Origin: Phycisphaerae bacterium | GTDB taxonomy: Bacteria > Planctomycetota > Phycisphaerae > Phycisphaerales > UBA1924 | Length of the DNA stretch: 64,000 nucleotides | Assembly: GCA_022180725.1 (NCBI GenBank) | Contig: BQMO01000007.1 | Coordinates: forward strand, 31,837 to 95,836 | Direction of reading: 5' to 3' | In this document: piece by piece, positions 55,345 through 64,000 of the stretch | How the letters are laid out: the number at the start of each line of letters is the position of its first letter | How positions within the stretch are numbered: the stretch's first letter is position 1 | Program-made: the position numbers and the translations under genes | The notes under the pieces: generated by a model | Seen by the model: the letters and a program-made list of their open reading frames with translations, nothing else | Databases searched by the model: none | What the model was told of the DNA's origin: nothing

Positions 55345-55662
55345 TCAGCGAGCGCCCACCGCTGCCGTTCGCTCGCCAACCCCGCCCAACGGCAGGTCCG
55401 GCAGGCTCGCCACCGCTCCGGCCACGTCGAGGAGTTTCGGGTCGGTGTAGACGTTGGCCGTGAGGCTCGGATCGCTGTGCCGCATCGCGGCCTGGGCCGT
55501 TCGGAGCGGGACGCCCGCCTTGGAGAGGTGCGTTCCAAACGTGTGCCGCAGGGCATGAACGTCGATGGAGCGGCCACGGTCGTCGGTCTTGAAAACGACC
55601 GTCGTCTTGCCACGCTCCCGAGTGCCCGACGCGAGAAAGCGCGGCGATGACCAACTCACGGC
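55345..55662 (-). pseudogene. C-terminal remnant of a tyrosine recombinase (integrase)
   Basis: About 105 codons encode the catalytic end of a tyrosine recombinase: RSIDVHALRHTFGTHLSKAG (His and Arg of HxxR), AAMRHSDPSL (second His) and ANVYTDPKLL with the nucleophile Tyr. It ends at the normal C-terminus, but the N-terminal two thirds, including the first catalytic Arg, are missing. The frame upstream is antisense to the next gene. The break coincides with a 10-bp tandem repeat at 55661-55690. It is therefore a deleted integrase, convergent with the nuclease gene. Confidence 0.85.
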
Positions 55663-55690
55663 GCGTGTTGACGCGTGTTGACGCGTGTTA
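55661..55690. repeat. 10-bp tandem repeat at the integrase break
   Basis: The unit ACGCGTGTTG is repeated three times in a row (55661-55690; first copy begins GC and the last ends A). It lies exactly where the integrase frame loses homology, so it may mark a deletion or recombination junction. The next gene ends 34 bases to the right. Confidence 0.75.
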
Positions 55691-55723
55691 ACGCGCGCGG
55701 GGACCGTGGTCGACGGGGAGCAC

Positions 55724-57196
55724 CTATCGAATCGGGACCAGGTCGACGACGACGGGGCAGTGGTCGCTGGCGGCGGAGTCGTCGGCGCGGACGCCGGCGG
55801 CGTCGAGGGCAATGGAGGTGAGGCGGGCCGAGTCGAAGACGAAGGCGTGGGCGGCCTCGAGGGAGGCGTCGCTGTAGAGCACGTAGTCGAGTCGGCCGGG
55901 GGGGAACTCGGTCCCGCCGTCGCGCCAGGTGGTATAGGTGAGATCGCCCATGACCTTGGCGTCGGCGATGACGAGGTCGGACCCGTCGGCGTCGATGCCC
56001 GCGCGGAGCAGATCGAGCGGCGGGCGCGAGCCGACAAGGTTCATGTCGCCGGCGATCACGCGCATCGAGGCCTTCCCGCCGGCCAGCGTGGCGTTCAGCA
56101 GCGCATTGATCGCGCGGGCCTCGCTCATGCGTTTGCGGTCTTCGGAACTGTCCTTCGCGCCGCAGCACTTGAGGTGGACGCTGGCGGCGGCGAGGTCGCC
56201 CAGAGGGGTGCGTACCAGTCCAGCGGCCAGGCGCACGATGCCGCCGCCCTCGGCGGAGAGCGTGCCGCCGAGCGGGTCGATCGGGTAACGGCTCGCGACG
56301 AGCACACCCCCGCCGTTGGAGAGGTCGCCGTCGGTCTTGCGGACGTGCCACTCGGGGAAACCGGCCGCGGCGAGCCAGGTTTGGACACCGGCGGCGTCGC
56401 CCGTGTCCCATTCCTGCAAGAGGAGAATGTCGGGCTGCAAGGCGGTGAGGATGCGTCGGAAGGGGTCGGGGTTGGTCGTCGGCGCGCTGCGTTCGATGTT
56501 CCACGAGATGACACGCAGGCCCTTGGCGGGCTTGGACGGGAGGAAGACGGTCGAGAGTTCCTTGCCTCCTTCGCAGACGCGTCCCGGCGCGATGTCGAAG
56601 CGGTCGGTCCAGGCTTCGATGGAGCCGTCGGCCGCGAGGACGCCGACCAGACCGCGCACCGGCCCTTCGCCGCACAGGCCGCGCGGCGGCAGGGGCGCCC
56701 CGTCCGGCGTGCGGGAGATGCGCATCTCGTACCAACTGGAGGCGTAGGTGGGGGCGATGGCGATGTCGAAGGCCGAGGGCTTCTGGGCGGTGCGTGCCCC
56801 CGATGCGTCGAGGGTCCATACCGCGACGCCACGACCCGGACCGCGTTCGCGGCGTGGGGAGAACTGCGCCTCGAAGTCGATCCCCATTCCCGCGAGGGGG
56901 CCATCGGTGTACGCCTGTCCGGTGTTCGGGTCGCCGTCGGCGTCGAGGTACACCGCGACGGTCTTAGGTCCGGCCTGGAGCGAGAACTGTTCGCCCTCGA
57001 CAGTAAACCGCAGGTAGAGGTAGTGCTCGTTGCCCCACGCTGCCTCGGCGTCGTCCCACTCGCCGATATCCCCGTCGAGGACGATCTGCCGTTCGAGTTC
57101 GATCGGGACGTGCGGCGTCGACTGGCAGCCGAGCAGCCCCAAGCACGACCAAGCGATGATGTTGAGCAGCCCCAGTGCGCGTGAATGCGTGTTCAT
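55724..57196 (-). CDS. Lipoprotein with endonuclease/exonuclease/phosphatase domain
   Basis: The 490-residue protein has a lipoprotein signal ending IAWSCLGLLGC with cysteine 24. The first half (about residues 35-230) is a beta-rich region with LYLDADGDPN-like repeats that resembles a CBM9-type sugar-binding fold (VLDGDIGEWDDAEAAWGNEH). The second half is an endonuclease/exonuclease/phosphatase domain with RVISWNIERS, DILLLQEWDT, VIAGDMNLVGSRPPLD and SDHCPVVVDL. All the metal and catalytic residues of the family are present. It could act on nucleic acid or on phosphorylated lipids or sugars outside the cell. Confidence 0.87.
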   Translation of the reverse strand: MNTHSRALGLLNIIAWSCLGLLGCQSTPHVPIELERQIVLDGDIGEWDDAEAAWGNEHYLYLRFTVEGEQFSLQAGPKTVAVYLDADGDPNTGQAYTDGPLAGMGIDFEAQFSPRRERGPGRGVAVWTLDASGARTAQKPSAFDIAIAPTYASSWYEMRISRTPDGAPLPPRGLCGEGPVRGLVGVLAADGSIEAWTDRFDIAPGRVCEGGKELSTVFLPSKPAKGLRVISWNIERSAPTTNPDPFRRILTALQPDILLLQEWDTGDAAGVQTWLAAAGFPEWHVRKTDGDLSNGGGVLVASRYPIDPLGGTLSAEGGGIVRLAAGLVRTPLGDLAAASVHLKCCGAKDSSEDRKRMSEARAINALLNATLAGGKASMRVIAGDMNLVGSRPPLDLLRAGIDADGSDLVIADAKVMGDLTYTTWRDGGTEFPPGRLDYVLYSDASLEAAHAFVFDSARLTSIALDAAGVRADDSAASDHCPVVVDLVPIR

Positions 57197-57248
57197 GTCC
57201 CCAGACTAGGCCGGGTGTGGTGGCGTGTGCAACTCGGAGTGGATCGAC

Positions 57249-57950
57249 TCACGCCATGCGGCGGGCGCGGCGGGAGACCAGCCCGAGGCCGACGCCCGCC
57301 AGCGCCAGCACCCCGGGCGCGGGGACGGCGGTGAAGTACAGGTCGTCGAAGATCGCGTGAACCTTGGTCACTTCCACGCGGGCGATGTCGCGGTCGGCCT
57401 CGAAGCCCATGAACCCGTAGTCGGCGGTGGTGTTGGGGATGGTGATCGTGTCGTCCACGAATACGCCGCCGAACTGCACTGTGGTGATGAGCACGTTCTG
57501 GGTGTCGTAGAGGCTGAAGGTCGGCCCGGCGGCGTCCTGGAGGCGGTTGTTGACCACGAACATGCCCATGGCCCGGACGGGCACGGTGAAGGCGAAGGAG
57601 AAGGAACTGACGAACGAGGAGGGGATGGCGTTGGCAGGTGACCCGCCGAGGATCTGTGCGGCGTCGAAGGCGGCGTTCCCGTCGTTGACCCAACGGACCG
57701 GCGTGAGGAAGTCGACACCGAGGTTGGAATAGGCGTTCAGGGGCATGACCTGGGTCTGCCCCTGGATCAGCCCGATGGTGGAGCCGGCGCCGTCGGTCTC
57801 GAAGTTGATCTTGGTGTGGGGGAAGGGTGTGAAGTAGGCGGTGTCGGTGATGATGCCGGCCTGGGCCGAGCACGCGGCGAGCAAGGACAGTACAACACCC
57901 GAGCGGAGCGATACCTCGCCCCGCCCACACAGGGCGGCAAGCAACGACAT
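57249..57950 (-). CDS. PEP-CTERM-type secreted protein
   Basis: The 233-residue protein has a signal peptide (VVLSLLAACSAQAG), a beta-rich middle with NFETDGAGSTIGL, and the C-terminal sorting tail VPAPGVLALAGVGLGLVSRR plus ARRMA. This follows the PEP-CTERM layout with PAPG, a hydrophobic stretch and arginines, as expected for exosortase substrates. The start could be ATG 57950 or a later in-frame codon nearer the signal peptide. The binding or catalytic role is unknown. A second protein with the same tail type is at 8726-9871. Confidence 0.82.
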   Translation of the reverse strand: MSLLAALCGRGEVSLRSGVVLSLLAACSAQAGIITDTAYFTPFPHTKINFETDGAGSTIGLIQGQTQVMPLNAYSNLGVDFLTPVRWVNDGNAAFDAAQILGGSPANAIPSSFVSSFSFAFTVPVRAMGMFVVNNRLQDAAGPTFSLYDTQNVLITTVQFGGVFVDDTITIPNTTADYGFMGFEADRDIARVEVTKVHAIFDDLYFTAVPAPGVLALAGVGLGLVSRRARRMA

Positions 57951-58204
57951 GACTTCTCCCTTTCCCTCTCTTCAGGGGTTCCGATGTCAGACCGACCTCG
58001 GAAGCGTCTTGTCCAAAACCCTACGGGGCCTTGAGCCGGACGGTTCCGGTGCCGTTCCACGGGAAATATGCGCCACGGCGGAGGCGACGCAAGGCAATCG
58101 TCAAGTATTCAGTGTGGCGAGGAGGGATTATGCGGAATGCTCGGTCGGCGCGGCTCGGCACGTTCCGGCCTCGGCGCGTGATTCCGGGCGTTCTCGGACG
58201 CTTG
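57951..58204. other. Intergenic region
   Basis: No gene, RNA or clear terminator is visible in these 254 bases between two leftward genes. Confidence 0.4.
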
Positions 58205-58459
58205 TTACTCGCCCAGATCGATCGGCGACCCATCCGACACGGCGGAGAAGGCCACGTCGAGGTTGCCCGCCTTGGCGGCGATGATCAGGTCGTTGAGGTA
58301 GACCCGGCGGCCCAGCGAATCACCCGCCCCGAGGGAGAGGAGGATGGTCGGCTGGGCACGAAGGAGTCCGGGCGAGGCGGTGGTTGTCGAAGCGGACTTG
58401 CACCCACCAACCAACAGAATCAGACCGGCCGCGGCGATCACAGCGAAACGACTCGACAT
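58205..58459 (-). CDS. Small lipoprotein
   Basis: The 84-residue protein has a lipoprotein signal with lipobox GLILLVGGC (cysteine 20) and a short mature part of 64 residues with RRVYLNDLIIAAKAGNLDVA and a polar end. The ATG at 58459 has an AAAGGGAG ribosome-binding site. No family is recognised. It is divergent from the TpsB gene, with 169 bases between the starts. Confidence 0.7.
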   Translation of the reverse strand: MSSRFAVIAAAGLILLVGGCKSASTTTASPGLLRAQPTILLSLGAGDSLGRRVYLNDLIIAAKAGNLDVAFSAVSDGSPIDLGE

Positions 58460-58628
58460 GACGAACTCCCTTTGGACCGAACCATGGCCTGAACCACTCT
58501 CCGCATCGACAAAAAAGCGGGCGTACTCCATCAGTGCGCCCGCGAGAATGGCCGATCCGTACAGTCTAACAGGATGCTATCGGACCCCACAATCCGAAAA
58601 GCACCCGAACTCGCTGGAAAGGACTTCC

Positions 58629-60563
58629 ATGAAAACGCGTGGGCGAATCGGCGGACGGCAATACACCATGCGAAAAGCGGTGGTGCTTCGTGTCATGGCG
58701 GGCTTGGCGACGGGCATGTGCGGGACGTGGGCGAGCGCCCAGACGGCCGAGGTAGCCGCGGCGCCCGCGGGAAGCCATCGAGTGTCGTCGGTCGTGATTG
58801 TCTACGTGCGTGAGAATCCCGGGCATCCGCCGATCGAGGCCCTGTTCGACGCGCGCATGGCGGTGGTAGAGACACCCGAGGGGTTCGCGCCGGCCGACGC
58901 GGACCACGCGGGCCGCTCGATCCGTCTGGCGGACGTGGCGTCGATGCCGGACGTGCGCTTCACGGATGCCGGGCTGGCCGGGATTGCGCCCGCGGTGGTG
59001 CAGCGACTGCGGTCGCTGGGGTTGGTGGGTGTGTATGTGACACCCGACCCGACCCAGTTCCGGGTTGAGGATGGGCGCGTGATCGACACGCGTGCGCCGG
59101 GAGACACCACCCTGGTGCTCCAGGTCACGACCGGTACCGTGATGGAGCTTCGGACGGTGGGGCTGGGTGAGCGGCTGGACCCGAAGAAGGACGAGACGAT
59201 CAACCATCCGCTGCACGCGCGGATCCGGGAGAAGTCCCCCGTGCAGCCGTACGCCCCGGGATCGACTTCGCGCGAGGACCTGCTGCGGCGGGACCAGATC
59301 GACGACTACACGTTCCGGCTGAACCGGCATCCGGGGCGGCGGGTGGACGTGTCTGTCGCGGCGCCGGGCGACGTGCCGGGGGGCGTGACGCTGGACTACA
59401 TCGTGACGGAGAACCGCCCGTGGCTGCTGTTCGCGCAGGTGTCGAACACCGGCTCGGCGAGCACGGATTCGTGGCGCGAGCACTTCGGGTTCATCCACAA
59501 CGACCTGACGAACTTCGACGACATTCTGACGCTCGACTACCAGACGGCCAACTTCCGCGACGTGCACGCGCTGTACGGGTCGTACGAGCGCCCGTTCTCC
59601 TTCAACGACCGCCTGCGCTGGAAAGTGCACGGGTCGTGGTACGCGTACACCGCGTCGGAACTCGGATTTACCGAGGACGAGTTCAAGGGGGACGGGTGGT
59701 TCGCGGGTGCGCAGTTGACGTGGAACTTCTACCAGCGGCGGGACCTGTTTCTGGATCTCGTGGGCGGGGTTCGATTCGAGCACGTGTCGGTCGAGAATGA
59801 AGTGGCCATGGTCGAGGGGGATTCGGACTTTCTGATCCCCTCGCTGGCGCTGCGGCTGGAGCGTCGGCGCGACGGCTCGCAACTCGAAGGCGGCGTCGGG
59901 GTGGATTTCAACCTGGCGGACGCCGCGGGGACGGAGGACGACCTGGACGCGCTGGGGCGAACGGGCGCGGACCGCAACTACGCCGTGCTGCGGGGGGATG
60001 TCACGCATTCGTTCTACCTGGACCCGTTCCTGGACCGCGACCCCGAGGCGGCCAAGGGCCTGGCGCACGAGGTGCTGTGGTCGGTGAAGGGGCAGCACGC
60101 GCTGGGGAACCGGCTGATTCCCAATGAAGAGATGACGGCGGGTGGGTTGTACACCGTGCGCGGGTATCCGCACGCGGTAGTGGCGGGAGACAACGTGATC
60201 ATGGGGACGGCGGAGTATCGGTTTCACCTGCCGCGGGCCTTGGGGGCGCGGGTCGATCCGGGGTCGTTCATGGGCAAGCCGTTCCGCTGGAGGCCGCAGT
60301 ATCGGTACGGACCGACGGACTGGGATCTGGTTCTGAAGGCGTTTATTGACGCGGCACGGGTAACGAACACCGACCGGCAGGTGTTCGAGGCGGACCACAC
60401 GCTGGTGGGGGCGGGGATCGGCGCGGAGTTTTCACTTACCAGACGATTCAGCGTGAGAACGGACCTTGGTTTCGCGCTGGAGGAACTGAACGACGCCGAT
60501 GGCGAAAGTATGGTTGATGCCGGACATGCCGAGTTGCACATCGTGATCACGCTGGTCTATTGA
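58629..60563 (+). CDS. Two-partner secretion outer-membrane transporter (FhaC/ShlB-type TpsB)
   Basis: The 644-residue protein has a signal peptide (LRVMAGLATGMCGTWASAQ), a POTRA region (about residues 55-260) ending with FRLNRHPGRRVDVSVAAPGD and the VTLDYIVTENRPWLLFAQVS strand typical of ShlB/FhaC proteins. The 16-strand barrel carries the motif GGLYTVRGYPHAVVAGD, the conserved VRGY of the L6 loop in Omp85/TpsB proteins. It ends LHIVITLVY, a proper barrel C-terminus with a terminal aromatic. It should export the adhesin encoded by the next gene across the outer membrane. The ATG at 58629 has AAAGGA upstream. Confidence 0.92.
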   Translation: MKTRGRIGGRQYTMRKAVVLRVMAGLATGMCGTWASAQTAEVAAAPAGSHRVSSVVIVYVRENPGHPPIEALFDARMAVVETPEGFAPADADHAGRSIRLADVASMPDVRFTDAGLAGIAPAVVQRLRSLGLVGVYVTPDPTQFRVEDGRVIDTRAPGDTTLVLQVTTGTVMELRTVGLGERLDPKKDETINHPLHARIREKSPVQPYAPGSTSREDLLRRDQIDDYTFRLNRHPGRRVDVSVAAPGDVPGGVTLDYIVTENRPWLLFAQVSNTGSASTDSWREHFGFIHNDLTNFDDILTLDYQTANFRDVHALYGSYERPFSFNDRLRWKVHGSWYAYTASELGFTEDEFKGDGWFAGAQLTWNFYQRRDLFLDLVGGVRFEHVSVENEVAMVEGDSDFLIPSLALRLERRRDGSQLEGGVGVDFNLADAAGTEDDLDALGRTGADRNYAVLRGDVTHSFYLDPFLDRDPEAAKGLAHEVLWSVKGQHALGNRLIPNEEMTAGGLYTVRGYPHAVVAGDNVIMGTAEYRFHLPRALGARVDPGSFMGKPFRWRPQYRYGPTDWDLVLKAFIDAARVTNTDRQVFEADHTLVGAGIGAEFSLTRRFSVRTDLGFALEELNDADGESMVDAGHAELHIVITLVY

Positions 60564-60608
60564 CCATTTCCCTGGTGAACGGGTGAAAGCCGTGTACCTT
60601 CGGGGTAC

Positions 60609-60630
60609 CGCCGCTCCAGGGAGAGCGGCG
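60609..60630 (+). promoter_or_regulatory. Hairpin in the leader of the TpsA gene
   Basis: CGCCGCTC (60609-60616) and GAGCGGCG (60623-60630) form a perfect 8-bp stem with loop CAGGGA. It ends 4 bases before the GGAGGG ribosome-binding site and 18 bases before the ATG at 60649. It has no T-run and so is not a terminator. It could affect translation or mRNA stability between the two genes. Confidence 0.5.
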
Positions 60631-60648
60631 TCACGGAGGGAATCGAAG

Positions 60649-63600
60649 ATGAGTGGTCACACCCCGCGTTTGGCAGGCATTCCCCACGCCCGAGCGTTGG
60701 CGCTGATCGCCGGATCGGTGCTGGCGATCGTGACGAACCCCGCGCAGGCCGGCCCGGAGGGGGCCAAGGTCGTTCGGGGCGACGTGCAGATCCGCCGCGA
60801 GGGTGGGCTGACGACGATCACGGCGGGGCGGAACGCGATCATCAACTACAAGTCGTTCGACATCCGCCCGAGCGAGTCGGTGCGGTTCATCCAGCCTGAC
60901 GCGGCGTCGCGCGTGCTGAATCGGATTACCGGCCCCGCACCGACGCGCATCGACGGCACGCTGACGGCGAACGGGCGGGTGTACATCGTGAACCCGGCGG
61001 GCGTGATCTTCGGGTCGGGGAGCGTGGTGAACGCCGGGGCGATCTATGCGGCGGCGGGGAACCTGAGCAACGCGGACTTCCTGCGCGGGGTGGATCGGTT
61101 CACGAACGTGCAGGGGACGGTTTCGACGCAGGGGTTGATGGACGCCGGGTCGGTGACGCTGGTGGGCGCGCGGATCGAGAACTCGGGGACGATCGTGGCC
61201 GAGGGCGGGGTCGTGGCGATGCTGGTGGGCCGCGACGTGATGGTCCGCGACCAGGGTGGGACGATCATGGCGAAGATCGACGGGAAGGCCGTCGACGCAA
61301 CGAAGCCCGTGGCGGCGAAGAAGGGCGTGACGAGCCTGGGGGCGGGCGACGCGGTGGCGTTGGCGTTCTCGAACACGGGCACGATTGCGGCGTCGGGCGG
61401 GTCGGTGACGATCGCGGCGCCCAATGGCCGCGCGACCAACGCGGGGACGATTTCCGCGAGCGTGGACGCCGGGCAGGCCGGACGCGTGACGGTGACGGCC
61501 CAGCGCGTGGTGAACACGGGTGAGGTCCGGGCGGATGCGAACCACGGGCAGGCCGGGGCGGTCACCGTGACGTCGTCCGCGTCGACGACGCTGGCGGCGG
61601 GGAGCGTGGTGTCGGCGTCGGGCGGGTCGGGCGTGGCCGACGGCGGGACGGTGCTGGTGCACGCGTACCACGGGGACACGACGCTGGCGAAGGGCGCGAC
61701 GGTGGACCTGTCGGGCGGGGCGCTGGGCGGCGCGGGGGGCACGGGCGAAGTATCGGCGGCGCATCGGCTGAGCATTCAGGGGACGCTGAAGGGCGACGCC
61801 GCCGCGGGCGAGAAGGCGGCGAGCATCCTGCTGGACCCGCGCGACATCATCATCCAGGCGGCGGGCGCGAACGACAGCGACGTGGCCGACGGGATCGTGC
61901 TGGCGGGCGACGGCGGGCTCGCCGACTGGACGATTTCGACGGGCGCGATCGAGGCCTTTGCGGGCGATGTTCGACTGGAAGCGACGCGCGATATCAACAT
62001 TCTGTCGTCGATCAGCAAGAGCAACGGCGGGCTGGAGTTGATCGCCGGGCGCGACATCAACTTCGGCGTGCCGGCGACGATCACGTTCGCCGGGCTGACG
62101 GTGCAGGCGCATCACCTGAACCTCGACGCGGGCGTGAACATCAACGACGGGATGCTCTTCGGGACGACGCTGCGGGCGACGCTGGGGGACATCGTCACCC
62201 GCGGCGCTGCGGGCAACGTGCAGTTCGGCATCGCCGACGTGCCCGTGGGCCGGACCGTGTCCGTCACGCAGGCCGACAGCAAGTTCGTTGGCGCGGGTCC
62301 GTTCGGATTCATTGAGGACCCCGGGAACACGAACGTGGTGGTGAACATCACGAACGGGTGGCTGGTGCTGGGCGGGGACTTCGGCGGCTTCAGCGGGTAC
62401 CAGAGCGTGAAGTCGATCGACGCCCGGGCGTCGCAATGGGTGCGCGTCGAGGACAACTTTGACGTGGGGACGACAGCGAACATCCGTGCGGGCGGGAACC
62501 TGACAGTGGCGGGGTTCATCCACGCGGGCCAGGGCGTGACGCTGCACGCGGCCCAGGGCGGGACGGGTGTGCTGAACTTCGAGATGCACCTGGACCCGAT
62601 GAGCGGGGCGCTGAGCGTGCCCGAAATCTGGTCGCCGACGATCACCCTTCGCGCGGGGAGCAACACGGGGCTGAACACGGCGAGCATCGACGCGCTGACC
62701 ACGACGCCCATGTTCCGCGGGGCGGGGGGCGGGGCGACTCGGCCCGATGCCTTCGCCTTCGAGCAGGACGTCGCGGTGACGGACGGCGTGCGCCCGGCCC
62801 TGGCGCAGTTCGGCGCCGCGATCGACGGGATGACGTACCGGGCGGAGTCGTACGACGCGCACGTCTCGGTGACGAACGCGAACAGCCTGGACGGCACGTA
62901 CCTGACGCTGGCGAGCGAGACCGGCACGACGGTGTACAACCCGCTGTCGGTGCGGACGCTGGACGTGTACGGCTCGGCGTTGCTCGAGGCTGACGTGACC
63001 TCGACCGGGCACCAGACGTACCACGGCGCGACGGAACTTGTGGACGACCGCACGCTGACGGGCACGGTGGTGACGTTCGAGAGCACGCTGAACGGGGTGA
63101 CACTCCCGGGGTTTGGTTCGCTCCCGCCCTCGTCGGGGCTGGTGGTGAACGGGCAGTTCGTGGCGCAGGGCGCCGTGGGCGGCCTGACGCCGCTGGAGTG
63201 GCTGATCGTCAACGGATCTTCGCTGATCAACGGCGGGCTGGTGAAGACCGCGGGCGACCAGCGATATAACGGGTCGGTCATGCTCGGGGCCGACACGCGG
63301 CTGGAGTCGTACGACCCGGCGCAGGGCGGGGTGATCCGCTTCGGGAGCACGCTGGACGGGACGCACGACCTGGACGTGCTGACCACGCCGGGCGGGCTGA
63401 TCATCTTCAACGGCGACGTGGGCATGGTTGCCATGCTCGACGACGTGACGCTGTGCACGGGCAACGGTGTTTCGCTGCGGCCGATCGCCCAGATGGCGAC
63501 CATCATCGGCGAGCAATCGCTGGCGATTCGGGCGAACAACTTCACGATGGGGCAGCACGAGAAGTTCACCACCCTCGGCTCGCTCAACCTTGCGGCGACG

Positions 63601-64000
63601 AACACCGCGACGCTGGGCGACCTGACGACCATGGGTGACATGAGCGTGACGGCCGGGGACATCGTGCTGCGTCTCCGAGCGGCCGACACGCTGACGGAAT
63701 ACACGGGCGATCCGATCACCGACCGCGGGCTGGACTTTGTGGCCGGCGGGCAGATGGCGTTCAACGGCACGGTGTCGTTGGGCGGGATCGGCGGCTCGCC
63801 CTCGCCGACGTTCTCCGACGTGGATGGCGTGGCGCCCGGGTCGCTGTCGGCGTTCGAGTTCACGCAGACACCCGCGGGCGACGTGACGCTGTCGGCGTTG
63901 ACGCTTGACGGTCGCGTGCTGGATCAGCGGACGCACATTCCTACTCCACCTCCGCCTCCTCCTCCGCCCCCGCCGCCTCCGCCGCCGCCGCCGCCGCCCC
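60649..64000 (+). CDS. Filamentous-haemagglutinin-type exoprotein (TpsA), 3' end outside window
   Basis: Translation from ATG at 60649 stays open for 1117 codons to the window edge. A long signal region (HARALALIAGSVLAIVTNPA then QAG) precedes the TPS domain (about residues 36-160), with NAIINYKSFDIRPSESVRFI, GRVYIVNPAGVIFGSG and NAGAIYAAAGNLSNADFLRG. The rest is beta-helix-like with Gly/Thr/Val-rich repeats. The last codons enter at least 18 prolines in a row. GGAGGG lies 8 bases before the ATG. It is 85 bases downstream of its TpsB partner. A very long open frame on the opposite strand is a shadow. It is probably a surface adhesin. Confidence 0.9.
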   Translation, partial: MSGHTPRLAGIPHARALALIAGSVLAIVTNPAQAGPEGAKVVRGDVQIRREGGLTTITAGRNAIINYKSFDIRPSESVRFIQPDAASRVLNRITGPAPTRIDGTLTANGRVYIVNPAGVIFGSGSVVNAGAIYAAAGNLSNADFLRGVDRFTNVQGTVSTQGLMDAGSVTLVGARIENSGTIVAEGGVVAMLVGRDVMVRDQGGTIMAKIDGKAVDATKPVAAKKGVTSLGAGDAVALAFSNTGTIAASGGSVTIAAPNGRATNAGTISASVDAGQAGRVTVTAQRVVNTGEVRADANHGQAGAVTVTSSASTTLAAGSVVSASGGSGVADGGTVLVHAYHGDTTLAKGATVDLSGGALGGAGGTGEVSAAHRLSIQGTLKGDAAAGEKAASILLDPRDIIIQAAGANDSDVADGIVLAGDGGLADWTISTGAIEAFAGDVRLEATRDINILSSISKSNGGLELIAGRDINFGVPATITFAGLTVQAHHLNLDAGVNINDGMLFGTTLRATLGDIVTRGAAGNVQFGIADVPVGRTVSVTQADSKFVGAGPFGFIEDPGNTNVVVNITNGWLVLGGDFGGFSGYQSVKSIDARASQWVRVEDNFDVGTTANIRAGGNLTVAGFIHAGQGVTLHAAQGGTGVLNFEMHLDPMSGALSVPEIWSPTITLRAGSNTGLNTASIDALTTTPMFRGAGGGATRPDAFAFEQDVAVTDGVRPALAQFGAAIDGMTYRAESYDAHVSVTNANSLDGTYLTLASETGTTVYNPLSVRTLDVYGSALLEADVTSTGHQTYHGATELVDDRTLTGTVVTFESTLNGVTLPGFGSLPPSSGLVVNGQFVAQGAVGGLTPLEWLIVNGSSLINGGLVKTAGDQRYNGSVMLGADTRLESYDPAQGGVIRFGSTLDGTHDLDVLTTPGGLIIFNGDVGMVAMLDDVTLCTGNGVSLRPIAQMATIIGEQSLAIRANNFTMGQHEKFTTLGSLNLAATNTATLGDLTTMGDMSVTAGDIVLRLRAADTLTEYTGDPITDRGLDFVAGGQMAFNGTVSLGGIGGSPSPTFSDVDGVAPGSLSAFEFTQTPAGDVTLSALTLDGRVLDQRTHIPTPPPPPPPPPPPPPPPPPP

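Noticed and set aside
60631..63936. Very long open frame (about 1100 codons) on the minus strand
   Set aside because: It is rich in Arg, His and Pro and lacks any domain. It is the antisense shadow of the TpsA gene, which has a signal region and a TPS domain.

Overview
The window is 64 kb of GC-rich bacterial DNA that looks planctomycetal, most likely class Phycisphaerae. The signs are: two secreted proteins with PEP-CTERM-like tails (PAPG, hydrophobic segment, RRR); a surface protein with an N-terminal LEPR motif; a type IV prepilin-like protein whose cleavage site runs into LLPALGKAR and then CLSNQRQ; a membrane protein ending in the CxxCGYD...CPECG zinc ribbon; a FhaC/FHA-type two-partner secretion pair; and an aminofutalosine (futalosine-route menaquinone) enzyme. 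I infer this from family knowledge and made no database comparison.

Layout. 1-10 kb: an outer-membrane barrel protein cut by the window edge, tRNA-Ala(TGC), a DMT transporter translationally coupled to a half-length ProA-like protein, an SPFH/GYF protein paired with a zinc-ribbon membrane protein, and a leftward block (metalloprotease, small zinc-ribbon protein, MqnE, membrane protein, MFS exporter). 10-20 kb: dnaK, comB, rdgB, then a rightward group of a PfkB kinase, an ALDH7-type dehydrogenase and rpiA, then a leftward pair of a FIST-domain protein and an SH3-like secreted protein. 20-30 kb: a TolC-like protein, Sua5, a small protein with an almost leaderless transcript, a DPP-IV-like peptidase, a VOC protein, glnS and a TlpA-like thioredoxin. 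30-43 kb: a methyltransferase, a Tat-exported beta-propeller protein with a phosphatase-superfamily enzyme, gltX, an EF-G paralogue, a coiled-coil protein, then a rightward run of rluB, yihY, a lipoprotein, nuoB and yajQ. 43-53 kb: a leftward block with dipeptidase, CoA-transferase B, HAD hydrolase, CoA-transferase A, Ser/Thr kinase and isocitrate dehydrogenase, broken up by a rightward LEPR surface protein; then a DinB protein with a histone-H1-like tail, a prepilin, rpmH and rnc. 53.7-55.7 kb: a likely mobile-element scar with the 3' half of a tRNA-Gly, three 12-bp iterons, a PD-(D/E)xK nuclease gene and the C-terminal end of a tyrosine recombinase. 55.7-64 kb: a lipoprotein nuclease/phosphatase, a PEP-CTERM protein, a small lipoprotein, and the TpsB/TpsA pair, with TpsA running off the right edge in a proline tract.

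Dispersed repeats are prominent. One GC-rich element (core CGCTCGCTGACGCTCGCGGC) lies shortly after stop codons at five places, including a threefold 43-bp tandem array. A second, palindromic element is inserted in the same reading frame inside two unrelated genes (comB and a methyltransferase).

The strongest leads for something undescribed are the 53.7-55.7 kb island with its solitary predicted nuclease, the protein-coding palindromic element, and several housekeeping-family proteins that lack a key residue: an EF-G paralogue without the catalytic His, RpiA with Glu changed to Gln, and RNase III with Asp changed to Cys.
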